A stretch of 7,778 nucleotides of DNA from Alphaproteobacteria bacterium. Lineage in GTDB: Bacteria; Pseudomonadota; Alphaproteobacteria; Micavibrionales; UBA1664. The notes beneath the pieces are model-generated. The model worked only from the letters and a program-made list of their open reading frames with translations, searched no databases and was not told the DNA's origin. Shown here one piece after another: positions 1 through 6,701 of this stretch (position 1 is its first letter; each line of letters starts with the position of its first letter). Where the stretch lies: NCBI GenBank assembly GCA_030427215.1, contig JAUHXB010000051.1:1-7778 (forward strand), given 5' to 3'. The translations under genes and the position numbers were made by a program.

Positions 1-405
1 GAACTAAGGCAATCTATCATCAAGGCAGAAATTGAAAAATATGGCGGGGCATCCCAACATATTCACCCGATGATTGATCATTATAGCTTCGCTGGTTTGT
101 TACAATCATCTGGGTTGGCGTTGCCAGTTGTTGATTATGATCGGGTGAATGTTCGGTACTCTGATTTGCAAAATCTTTACAATGATTTGAAATATATGGG
201 TGAGGGAAATGCGTTAATCGACCGAGAGCGTTCCATCAGATGTTTTAAGGGTGGAATAGAAGCTCACTATAAATCCGCTTTCTATGACGATGCATACATG
301 GCAACATTTGATATTATCTATGGCATTGGGTGGGCACCGCACGATAACCAGCAAAAGCCTGCCAGACGCGGTAGCGGTGACATAAGCTTGACGGAGGTAT
401 TATAA
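1..405 (+). CDS. SAM-dependent methyltransferase-like protein (NDUFAF5/BioC-like), C-terminal part
   Basis: The frame is open from the first base and ends with TAA at 403-405, giving 134 residues of a protein whose start lies left of the window. The visible part matches my memory of the C-terminal region of alphaproteobacterial class I methyltransferases related to mitochondrial NDUFAF5 and to BioC. Recognisable stretches are AGLLQSSGLALPVVD, VRYSDLQNLYNDLKYMGEGNA, and near the end GWAPHDNQQKPARRGS. The SAM-binding Rossmann core would lie upstream, so no catalytic motif can be checked. NDUFAF5 is a complex I assembly factor and BioC methylates malonyl-ACP; which role, if either, applies here is unknown. 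The gene ends 2 bp before gloB, and its last codons carry the gloB ribosome binding site. ATG at 70 is only an internal methionine, since the homologous reading continues upstream of it. Confidence 0.85.
   Translation, partial: ELRQSIIKAEIEKYGGASQHIHPMIDHYSFAGLLQSSGLALPVVDYDRVNVRYSDLQNLYNDLKYMGEGNALIDRERSIRCFKGGIEAHYKSAFYDDAYMATFDIIYGIGWAPHDNQQKPARRGSGDISLTEVL
393..398 (+). promoter_or_regulatory. Ribosome binding site of gloB
   Basis: GGAGGT is a near-perfect Shine-Dalgarno sequence with 9 bases between it and the gloB ATG at 408. It lies inside the last codons of the methyltransferase gene, which suggests translational coupling. It is the strongest such site in the window; sucA, sdhE and recJ have no comparable one. 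Confidence 0.8.
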
Positions 406-407
406 TT

Positions 408-1097
408 ATGGATGTGTCTATTATTCCAATTTTGGATGACAATTACGCGTATATTATTCGATCTGGATCCCAGGTCGGCGTGATTGACCCTGGTGAGGCA
501 AAGCCTGTTATTAATTATCTTCAATCCAATGATCTACAATTACACTGGGTGATGAACACGCATCGTCATGGCGATCATGTAAATGGTAACAAAGAATTAT
601 TGGATATGTATGATGCCCGTTTGGCCGCGCCTACTGAATGTGGTGAAAGCGATTTTGTGTTAGAGGATGGTGAATTATTCCCCTTTGGCGATGTCGCCTT
701 TCAAATCTTTTTAACCAAAGGGCATACGGCTGGGCATATCGTATTATATGATCCGACTTATCGTATTTTATTCGCTGGTGATACTTTATTTGCCATGGGA
801 AGCGGTCGCGTGTTTGAGGGAACAATGGATGATATGTTTCAATCCATGCAAATCATTAAACAATTTCCGCCAGAAACCGCGATTTATTGCGGTCACGAAT
901 ACACAAAGTCCAATGCGATTTTCGCACGACATATTTTACCAGATAATGAACAGATTAAATCGCGCCTTGAAACTATTCAAAATATGGAATGCACAATGCC
1001 AACATTACTGGCTGAAGAGTTAGTGACAAATCCTTATTTATTGGCAAAAAATTTGGATGAATTTACGGCCTTTCGAACGGCAAAAGATAATTTTTAG
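408..1097 (+). CDS. gloB: Hydroxyacylglutathione hydrolase (glyoxalase II)
   Basis: This cytosolic metallo-beta-lactamase-fold enzyme hydrolyses S-D-lactoylglutathione to D-lactate and glutathione, the second step of methylglyoxal detoxification. All expected metal ligands are visible in the 229 residues: H52, H54, D56 and H57 in THRHGDH, H106 in GHTAGH, D125 in AGDTLF and H163 in CGHEY. Glutathione-contact positions also appear kept: R134 in GSGRVFEG, Y165, and R223/K226 near the C-terminus (FRTAKDNF), matching the R-x-x-K pair of human glyoxalase II. The protein is about 20-25 residues shorter than usual. The shortening seems to fall between NPYLLAKN (208-215) and the terminal R-x-x-K, where relatives carry a longer loop. 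The start is set by GGAGGT at 393. The gene follows the methyltransferase by 2 bp and its TAG overlaps the stop of the convergent penicillin-binding protein gene. Confidence 0.95.
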   Translation: MDVSIIPILDDNYAYIIRSGSQVGVIDPGEAKPVINYLQSNDLQLHWVMNTHRHGDHVNGNKELLDMYDARLAAPTECGESDFVLEDGELFPFGDVAFQIFLTKGHTAGHIVLYDPTYRILFAGDTLFAMGSGRVFEGTMDDMFQSMQIIKQFPPETAIYCGHEYTKSNAIFARHILPDNEQIKSRLETIQNMECTMPTLLAEELVTNPYLLAKNLDEFTAFRTAKDNF

Positions 1098-3124
1098 TTG
1101 AAATCATAGGCACCATGATCACGGTTTTCAGGTCTGTCTTCTTCTTCTCTTTTGTTATCCGAAGACCCGCCGCCCCAAAATCTGCTTCTTTGACCAGAAA
1201 AGATACCATCAATAATTGATTTAAACTCTTTTGATGTTTCTGGATCATAATTTGTGATTGATCGTGCTGGAACACCCTGATGTGCGGTTTGCATTGATCT
1301 TTTGAATATTGATGCGGGCACAGTTCCGCCATACGCTCCACGCCCCATTGGCGAGTTATCATCATGCCCCATCCACACGCCCATGGTATAAGTGGATGAA
1401 AATCCAACGAATAAAGCGTCTCTGTAATCCTGGGTTGTTCCTGTTTTTCCGGCAACAGGGAACCCTGTTTTTGCACGTTTTCCTGTTCCAAACTCAACAA
1501 CATCCTGCATCATGGAGGTTACGGCATCGGTATGATTGGTTGAAATCACTTTTTGTGAGGGCGTATGTTTATATTGGTAAAGCAGCTCGCCTTCTTTTGT
1601 TTCAATTTTGTTTATTCCATATGGCGTGACAAGGCGACCTTTCTGCCCAATAGTGGCGTAACCGCCTACAAGATCAATGAGAGACACATCAACAGTTCCA
1701 AGAGCTGTACTCAATTCTTCGCGAACTTCTGCATCAATTCCGACACGATCTGCGATATCGACAACATGTTTTACCCCTGTTTCTTTGATTAAATTAACGG
1801 ATGCAACATTATAAGAATTTAACAATGCCTCTCTTAATGTCGCTTTTTCGCTGTAAAATCCATCATAATTTGAGGGACGATAACGTCCTGAAGTGATCCT
1901 TTCATTTGAGATCATATCATCTGGGCGCCATCCTTGTTCTATCGCGGCCAGATAAACAAAAGGTTTAAATGATGACCCCGCCTGTCTTACGCCGTCTGTC
2001 GCGCGATTGAATTGGCTTTGGTTATAGTCATAGCCCCCGACCATGGCGCGAATGGCGCCATTTTCATTCAGGATAACGGCGGCGGCCTCAGGGCGTTTTT
2101 TATCGCCATCTTCGGGGTAGGCACGGTCCAATTCTTCCTTTGTAATTTTAGCGACAGTTTTTTGAAGGTTGTTTGATAATGTTGTCACGACCTTTAAATC
2201 GCCCTCAACATCAGATGCAAAAATATTGACCTGTCTGTGGATCCAATCGGTGAAATAATGTGACTGTTTATTTCTATCTGCAAATTCCATCCCTTGCACT
2301 TTGCCATCAGTAATCACAATGTTGCGCGCATCATCAATCATCGCTTGGCTGGCATAATTTTCTTCGACCATCGCGTTTAAAACAATTTTCATCCGATTAA
2401 TCGCACCCTGTGGATTATGCGAGGGGGATAGCCTTGAAGGGGCCTGCATCAGTCCCGCTAATAAGGCGGCCTCTTTAATACCAATATTTTCTGGAGCTTT
2501 ACCAAAATAAATACGCGTTGCACTGTCTAATCCATACGCGCCAGATCCAAAATAAACATGATTGAGATATGCACTTAAAATTTCTTCCTTGGAATATTTA
2601 TATTCAATCCAAAGAGAAAGCATCGCCTCTTGAATTTTTCGTTTAAGTGTTCGCTCAGGATTAAAAAATAAATTCTTGGCCAATTGTTGTGTAATCGTTG
2701 AACCGCCCTGAACAATTCCTCCTGCACGAACATTCGTTACCATGGCTCGTGCCAAGCCGATTAAATCAATTCCAAAATGTGAATAAAAACGGCGATCTTC
2801 GATGGCAATAAAAGCATTAGGGATATGCTCTGGTAAGTCTTCAATTCTTACATTTGGTCCACGTAAATGGCCATAAGCGGCAAGTTCTGTCTCTCCATCG
2901 GCGGCATAAATACGCACAATGCGTTGTTTGTCGGAATCAACGGCCTTGGCAATGCGGCCCAAATCCTTGCCATACCACGCCAGTATCATGAACAGGATAA
3001 TCCCGCCCCATATGCCTGCGACCAAAAACCATTTCATTAAAAAACGAGCAAATGTTTGCTGTTCTTTTTTGTCTTGTTTCTTCTTTTTTGATTTTATTTT
3101 TTTCTTTTGCGCCATCGATGTCAT
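1094..3124 (-). CDS. Class A penicillin-binding protein (PBP1A family), bifunctional peptidoglycan synthase
   Basis: This inner-membrane enzyme polymerises lipid II into glycan strands and cross-links the stem peptides in the periplasm. From ATG at 3124 it has 676 residues. A Lys-rich cytoplasmic tail (10 Lys in residues 7-20) precedes one membrane segment at about 28-50. The GT51 glycosyltransferase domain covers roughly 99-252: EDRRFYSHFG with catalytic E109, GGSTITQQLAKN at 140-151, RKIQEA with the second Glu at 166, then LNHVYFGSGAYG and LLAGLMQAPSRLSP. The transpeptidase domain covers roughly 347-612: SSFK with nucleophile S384 and K387, SYN at 437-439, KTGT at 560-563. A Gly-rich then charged tail follows. 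It is shorter than the 800-plus residues of many PBP1A proteins, probably lacking a large insert between the domains, and mrcA would be the usual symbol if it is a true PBP1A. The frame is open up to an ATG at 3238, but that extension would overlap the sucA start and shows no family similarity. ATG at 3124 has a weak TTGGG upstream; ATG at 3115 is an alternative. Confidence 0.93.
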   Translation of the reverse strand: MTSMAQKKKIKSKKKKQDKKEQQTFARFLMKWFLVAGIWGGIILFMILAWYGKDLGRIAKAVDSDKQRIVRIYAADGETELAAYGHLRGPNVRIEDLPEHIPNAFIAIEDRRFYSHFGIDLIGLARAMVTNVRAGGIVQGGSTITQQLAKNLFFNPERTLKRKIQEAMLSLWIEYKYSKEEILSAYLNHVYFGSGAYGLDSATRIYFGKAPENIGIKEAALLAGLMQAPSRLSPSHNPQGAINRMKIVLNAMVEENYASQAMIDDARNIVITDGKVQGMEFADRNKQSHYFTDWIHRQVNIFASDVEGDLKVVTTLSNNLQKTVAKITKEELDRAYPEDGDKKRPEAAAVILNENGAIRAMVGGYDYNQSQFNRATDGVRQAGSSFKPFVYLAAIEQGWRPDDMISNERITSGRYRPSNYDGFYSEKATLREALLNSYNVASVNLIKETGVKHVVDIADRVGIDAEVREELSTALGTVDVSLIDLVGGYATIGQKGRLVTPYGINKIETKEGELLYQYKHTPSQKVISTNHTDAVTSMMQDVVEFGTGKRAKTGFPVAGKTGTTQDYRDALFVGFSSTYTMGVWMGHDDNSPMGRGAYGGTVPASIFKRSMQTAHQGVPARSITNYDPETSKEFKSIIDGIFSGQRSRFWGGGSSDNKREEEDRPENRDHGAYDFN

Positions 3125-3236
3125 AAAGCCCAATTTACAGGTGAAAAGCAAGAGAAGATTATCGTCTATACTGAATTGCGCTAATGAAAGAACATGATAG
3201 AATATTTCCAAAATAATCAAATCGGGCTTAATAATC
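3125..3236. promoter_or_regulatory. Divergent intergenic region between the PBP gene and sucA
   Basis: This 112-bp spacer is the only room for promoters of both divergent genes, unless those promoters lie inside coding sequence. It is AT-rich. Reading toward each gene, a GGGCTT hexamer lies just before the start codon: about 4 bases before the PBP ATG, and at 3224-3229 about 7 bases before the sucA ATG. The two copies therefore form an inverted pair at the two edges. For the minus-strand gene several weak -10-like hexamers exist (for example TATAGA and TATCAT) but none pairs clearly with a -35, so I do not place that promoter. Regulation cannot be read from this sequence. Confidence 0.5.
3176..3203 (+). 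promoter_or_regulatory. Possible sigma-70-type promoter of sucA
   Basis: TTGCGC at 3176-3181 and TAGAAT at 3198-3203 are separated by 16 bases. The -10 matches 5 of 6 consensus positions, the -35 only half. It would start a transcript near 3210 and leave a leader of about 27 bases before sucA. The call rests on pattern alone. Confidence 0.3.
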
Positions 3237-6143
3237 ATGGCGCAAGCGAACTCACAAAATAATCAATCTTTCCTAACTGGTGCAAATGCCGAATATATCG
3301 CGCATTTATTCACTCAATATCAAAAATCGCCAATGAGCGTTGATCGAAGCTGGCAAGAATTTTTTGCCAATTTAAATGATAGTGACCTTGATGTATTACG
3401 CGAAATGCATGGTGCGTCATGGACGCCCGATGAAAACCGCATGGATGGACGAGGGTTTAAGGCTGCGGAGACCGCACAACAAGCACAAAGTTATAGCGCA
3501 CCAATCCAACAACCAATTATGGTTGGTGATGCAGGATTACAACAAGCGGTGCGTGATTCTATTCGTGCGATTCAATTAATTCGAGCGTACCGTGTGCGAG
3601 GTCATTTGATCGCTGACCTTGATCCATTGGATCTGCGCGAAATTAAACATCACCCTGAATTAAATCCAGAACATTATGGGTTCACGGAAAAAGATTATAA
3701 CCGTCAAATTCAATTGGATGGTGTCTTGGGAATGGAAAGTGCGAATTTGCACGAAATATTATCCGCGGTTAAGCAAACATATTCTGGTAAAATTGGCGTT
3801 GAGTTCATGCATATGTCTTCGCCAGAGGAAAAAGCATGGATCCAACAGCGGATTGAAGAACCCCGTAATCAAACCGATTTCACTGAAAAAGGAAAGATTG
3901 CGATTTTGGAACGTTTGACCGCCGCGGAGTCATTCGAACAATTTTTGGCGAAAAAATACCCTGGAACCAAAAAATTTGGTGTTGATGGGGGGGAGGTCTT
4001 AATTCCCGCCATTGAACAAATCATGAAAAAGGGTGGTCAATTGGGCCTGAAAGAAATGGTCATTGGAATGGCGCACCGTGGGCGTTTAAACATGCTTGCC
4101 AATGTGATGGGAAAACCTTTTACCGCTATTTTTGCGGAATTTTTGGGAATTAAAACACAACCGGATGATGTATTGGGATCGGGAGATGTGAAATACCACC
4201 TTGGCACCTCATCCGATCGTGATTTTGATGGGAATAATATTCATTTGTCATTAACTGCAAACCCCTCCCACTTGGAATGTGTGAACCCCGTTTGTATTGG
4301 AAAAGTTCGTGCCAAACAATATCAACGTGGGGATAAGGACGGAACGGAAGTGATGCCTATATTGCTTCACGGTGACGCGGCGTTTGCGGGGCAGGGAATT
4401 GTTGCCGAAACATTGATGATTTCCGAATTGGACGGGTACAGCGTTGGTGGAACAATGCATGTTGTGATTAACAATCAAATTGGATTTACAACCATGCCTC
4501 AATATTCGCGGTCTGGGCCATATTGTACCGATGTTGCGAAATTATTATCTGCACCAATATTCCATGTGAATGGTGATGATCCCGAGGCGGTTATCCATGT
4601 TGCGCGTATCGCAACGGAATTTAGGCAGAAATTTAAAAAAGACGTCGTGATTGACATTATTTGTTATCGCCGATTTGGCCATAATGAAGGGGACGAACCG
4701 GCCTTTACTCAACCCGTCATGTATCAAAAAATTAAAGAGCATCCGTCGACGCGCACACTTTACGCCCAACAATTGGCGCAAGAAGGCATTATAAACGACG
4801 ATGATTCAAAAGCCATTCAGGATAAGGCCACGCAAACTTTGGACGAGGCGTTTCAGGCGGCGAATAATTATAAACCCAATGAGGCTGATTTTCTGCAAGG
4901 CGCTTGGGCGGACATGGCCGTTGCCGAAGACGAAGAAAAACCGCGTCGTGGTGACACTGCAGTAGATGAAAAAACATATGATTTGATTGGAAAGGGACTA
5001 ACAACCACACCCGAAGATTTCAATATTCATTCAAAATTAAAACGGTTTTTGGATGCACGGAAAGCCATGTTTAAAGATGGCAAGGGGTTTGATTGGGCGA
5101 CCGCCGAGGCCATGGCCTTTGCGTCATTGTGTCATCAAGGGCATGGCGTCAGGTTGTCTGGGCAGGATTGCGGACGCGGAACATTTTCACAACGTCACGC
5201 CAAAATGTACGACCAAACGGATGGGCATATTTACCAACCACTACAAAATATTTCACCTGACCAAGCTGATTTTGAAGTGCATGATTCACCTCTATCTGAA
5301 TTTGCGGTTTTGGGGTACGAATATGGATTTTCAATGGCTGAACCCAAATGGCTAACCTTGTGGGAAGCCCAATTTGGGGATTTCGTGAATGGCGCTCAAA
5401 CAATTATTGACCAATTTATATCAAGTGGTGAAAGCAAATGGCTTCGCATGTCCGGCCTTGTGATGTTACTCCCGCACGGATATGAAGGTCAGGGACCAGA
5501 GCATTCATCATGCCACCCTGAACGGTTCTTATCACTATCTGCTGAGGATAATTGGCAAATTGTGAATGCGACAACGCCTGCGAATTATTTCCATGTGTTG
5601 CGTCGTCAAATGGTTCGAAATTTCCGCAAACCATTGATCATGTTTACGCCGAAATCTTTATTACGTCATAAATTATGTGTGTCAGATAAAGCGATGTTTA
5701 CAGGCGAATCCACATTCCACCGTATTTTATGGGATGATGCGGAAATTGCGGGAAATTTGATTAAACCGAAAGACATCAAACGCGTCGTCCTGTGTACGGG
5801 GAAGGTTTATTACGATTTATACCAAGCGCGCGAAGAGAAGAAGATTAAGGATGTTGTGATTTTACGCCTTGAACAACTCTACCCATTCCCGATGGGTGCA
5901 CTGGCGGATGAATTGGCGAAATATCCGAACGCGGATGTTGCGTGGTGTCAGGAAGAACCGAAAAACACGGGATATTGGGAATTTGTTGACCGTCGTATTG
6001 AGGGATCACTGTCCATCGCCAAACATAAGGCAGGCCGACCGTCATATGTAGGGCGTCAATCCGCGGCATCCCCCGCCACAGGAAACGCAGGCGTGCACAA
6101 GGCCGAACAAGAGAAATTGGTTAATGAGGCTTTGAGGGGCTAG
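3237..6143 (+). CDS. sucA: 2-oxoglutarate dehydrogenase E1 component
   Basis: This is the thiamine-diphosphate subunit of the 2-oxoglutarate dehydrogenase complex. It decarboxylates 2-oxoglutarate and passes the succinyl group to the lipoyl domain of E2 in the TCA cycle. The 968 residues are full length for the family. Residues 11-46 form the N-terminal E2-binding-type segment (SFLTGANAEYI, SWQEFFANL). IRAYRVRGHLIADLDPL covers 115-131. Active-site signatures follow: GMAHRGRLNML with H280, GDVKYHLG with H321, and the TPP/Mg motif from GDAAFAGQG (D380) to INNQ (N412, N413). CYRRFGHNEGDEP is at 476-488, GQDCGRGTFSQRHAKM at 642-657, LLPHGYEGQGPEHSS at 744-758 with H747, and TPKSLLRHK at 804-812. 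One oddity is SSCHPERF at 757-764, where I remember SSARxERF as near-invariant. The ATG at 3237 lacks a clear Shine-Dalgarno sequence. No odhB/sucB or lpd follows; an unrelated AT-rich gene abuts the stop instead. Confidence 0.97.
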   Translation: MAQANSQNNQSFLTGANAEYIAHLFTQYQKSPMSVDRSWQEFFANLNDSDLDVLREMHGASWTPDENRMDGRGFKAAETAQQAQSYSAPIQQPIMVGDAGLQQAVRDSIRAIQLIRAYRVRGHLIADLDPLDLREIKHHPELNPEHYGFTEKDYNRQIQLDGVLGMESANLHEILSAVKQTYSGKIGVEFMHMSSPEEKAWIQQRIEEPRNQTDFTEKGKIAILERLTAAESFEQFLAKKYPGTKKFGVDGGEVLIPAIEQIMKKGGQLGLKEMVIGMAHRGRLNMLANVMGKPFTAIFAEFLGIKTQPDDVLGSGDVKYHLGTSSDRDFDGNNIHLSLTANPSHLECVNPVCIGKVRAKQYQRGDKDGTEVMPILLHGDAAFAGQGIVAETLMISELDGYSVGGTMHVVINNQIGFTTMPQYSRSGPYCTDVAKLLSAPIFHVNGDDPEAVIHVARIATEFRQKFKKDVVIDIICYRRFGHNEGDEPAFTQPVMYQKIKEHPSTRTLYAQQLAQEGIINDDDSKAIQDKATQTLDEAFQAANNYKPNEADFLQGAWADMAVAEDEEKPRRGDTAVDEKTYDLIGKGLTTTPEDFNIHSKLKRFLDARKAMFKDGKGFDWATAEAMAFASLCHQGHGVRLSGQDCGRGTFSQRHAKMYDQTDGHIYQPLQNISPDQADFEVHDSPLSEFAVLGYEYGFSMAEPKWLTLWEAQFGDFVNGAQTIIDQFISSGESKWLRMSGLVMLLPHGYEGQGPEHSSCHPERFLSLSAEDNWQIVNATTPANYFHVLRRQMVRNFRKPLIMFTPKSLLRHKLCVSDKAMFTGESTFHRILWDDAEIAGNLIKPKDIKRVVLCTGKVYYDLYQAREEKKIKDVVILRLEQLYPFPMGALADELAKYPNADVAWCQEEPKNTGYWEFVDRRIEGSLSIAKHKAGRPSYVGRQSAASPATGNAGVHKAEQEKLVNEALRG
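6134..6139 (+). promoter_or_regulatory. Ribosome binding site of the AT-rich orphan gene, inside the end of sucA
   Basis: GAGGGG in the last codons of sucA lies 9 bases before ATG 6149. It is only 3 bases before GTG 6143, so it supports the ATG as the start of the next gene. If used, translation of the orphan gene would be coupled to sucA. Confidence 0.55.
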
Positions 6144-6148
6144 TGCCA

Positions 6149-6586
6149 ATGCTGCAAGTTAACATCTTAGAGCTAGTAATTGCTTTTATTTCCGTTGCTG
6201 GTGCATGTTGTGGTTTTGTGTATTTAGTGGTTCGTAATATGTACAAAGATCAGAACGAATTTTTTAAAGAGAGAATTACTGAGATTACTAATTCTAACAG
6301 AAAATATAAAATTCAAACTACGGAAATTCCTTTGAATAAGTTATGTGAGGTTACTGAAATTTCTAATTCTATGGTTATAGAGATACCCCAAAAACATAAC
6401 ATTAAGATATTCTCAAGCTACACAAAGCCTAGTAATAGTGATTTTTTAAAAGAAATGCATGAGATTAGAGGTCTTAACGGTAATTTTGCTAAATTCGAAG
6501 TTATAGCTAGATATCTATATTTGCAGTATGATGGGAATGGCTTATCTCATTTAATAGCTAAAGGGTTTAGTATTAAAGAGATATGA
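6149..6586 (+). CDS. Unrecognised AT-rich gene: small protein with one N-terminal membrane segment
   Basis: I do not recognise this 145-residue protein. Residues 6-28 (from ILELVIAFISV to VYLVV) form one hydrophobic helix with two adjacent Cys (20-21). R29 and K33 follow it, so by the positive-inside rule the remaining 115 or so residues should be cytoplasmic. The soluble part is polar and Lys/Glu/Ile/Asn-rich, with no enzyme or metal-binding motif I can name. It contains a partial internal repeat: TEITNSN at 44-50 and TEISNSM at 69-75, 25 residues apart. GC is about 30% by hand count, below the sucA stretches I counted, and it uses AGA Arg and ATA Ile codons that I rarely see in its neighbours. 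A GTG at 6143 could add two residues and overlap the sucA stop by one base, but it sits too close to the ribosome binding site. The composition and position suggest acquired DNA; the function is unknown. Confidence 0.7.
   Translation: MLQVNILELVIAFISVAGACCGFVYLVVRNMYKDQNEFFKERITEITNSNRKYKIQTTEIPLNKLCEVTEISNSMVIEIPQKHNIKIFSSYTKPSNSDFLKEMHEIRGLNGNFAKFEVIARYLYLQYDGNGLSHLIAKGFSIKEI
6276..6371 (+). repeat. Imperfect in-frame direct repeat (two 21-bp copies) inside the orphan gene
   Basis: The copies are at 6276-6296 and 6351-6371. Both begin TTACTGA and end CTAATTCTA, and they agree at 19 of 21 positions. Their starts are 75 bases apart, exactly 25 codons, so both are read in the same frame and give TEITNS and TEISNS in the protein. 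This could be the remains of a short duplication. Confidence 0.7.
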
Positions 6587-6619
6587 TTGTATATTTAATC
6601 TGCAAATAATTTATATCCC

Positions 6620-6685
6620 CTTGGCGTCTTGGGGTATTTCACTGTTTATAGTGAAAAAACTTTGCGTGACTTTGCGTCCTTTGCG
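6620..6685 (+). repeat. Cluster of CTTTGCG-type heptamers (possible dispersed intergenic repeat)
   Basis: Three exact CTTTGCG copies start at 6660, 6670 and 6679. Two related heptamers lie upstream, CTTGGCG at 6620-6626 and CTTGGGG at 6628-6634, and the 7-bp stem-loop sits between the two groups. I have a general memory of similar CTTTGCG runs as dispersed intergenic sequences in several bacterial genomes, but cannot check it here. The element fills most of the 115-bp gap (6587-6701) between the orphan gene and sdhE. I see no other gene or clear promoter in that gap. Confidence 0.5.
6637..6656. repeat. Inverted repeat / stem-loop in the spacer before sdhE
   Basis: TTTCACT at 6637-6643 and AGTGAAA at 6650-6656 are exact reverse complements around a 6-base loop. 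The plus strand continues with A residues instead of T residues, and no T-run follows on the minus strand, so it does not look like an intrinsic terminator in either direction. It sits between two blocks of CTTKGSG heptamers and may belong to the same repeat element. Confidence 0.65.
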
Positions 6686-6701
6686 GTTTAGATTTTAATA
6701 C

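Noticed and set aside
1063..1093. Possible terminator at the gloB end (GCC..TTCGAA..GGC followed by T residues)
   Set aside because: The stem has only three G-C pairs with a mismatch and the T-run starts too far from it. It is not a convincing intrinsic terminator on either strand.
1063..1503. Minus-strand open frame of 146 codons at the PBP 3' end, and other long open frames inside sucA and gloB
   Set aside because: They overlap clearly conserved genes in other frames, show no family motifs and have low-complexity or unlikely composition. They are shadows of the real genes.
3060..3115. Poly-A/T rich stretch as a slippage or recoding site
   Set aside because: It encodes the Lys-rich cytoplasmic tail before the membrane segment, a common feature of class A PBPs, and the frame stays intact.
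3125..3238. Extension of the PBP reading frame by 38 residues to an ATG at 3238
   Set aside because: It would cover the whole spacer and overlap the sucA ATG by 2 bp. The added residues do not resemble PBP N-termini, and the Lys-rich tail plus membrane segment right after residue 1 at 3124 is the normal layout.
5500..5530. Frameshift or sequencing indel causing the SSCHPERF motif in SucA
   Set aside because: The flanking residues on both sides are in the same frame and normal, so a single indel cannot explain it. Substitutions are simpler.
6143..6148. GTG start for the orphan gene overlapping the sucA stop (TAGTG)
   Set aside because: The GAGGGG ribosome binding site would be only 3 bases away; ATG 6149 gives a normal 9-base spacing. 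It remains possible and changes only two residues.
6637..6660. Stem-loop before sdhE as an intrinsic terminator
   Set aside because: The plus strand has A residues after the stem, and the minus strand has no T-run after it.
6587..6701. Integron attC-like site downstream of the orphan gene
   Set aside because: No RYYYAAC/GTTRRRY core pair could be found at the ends of the spacer, and no integrase is present.
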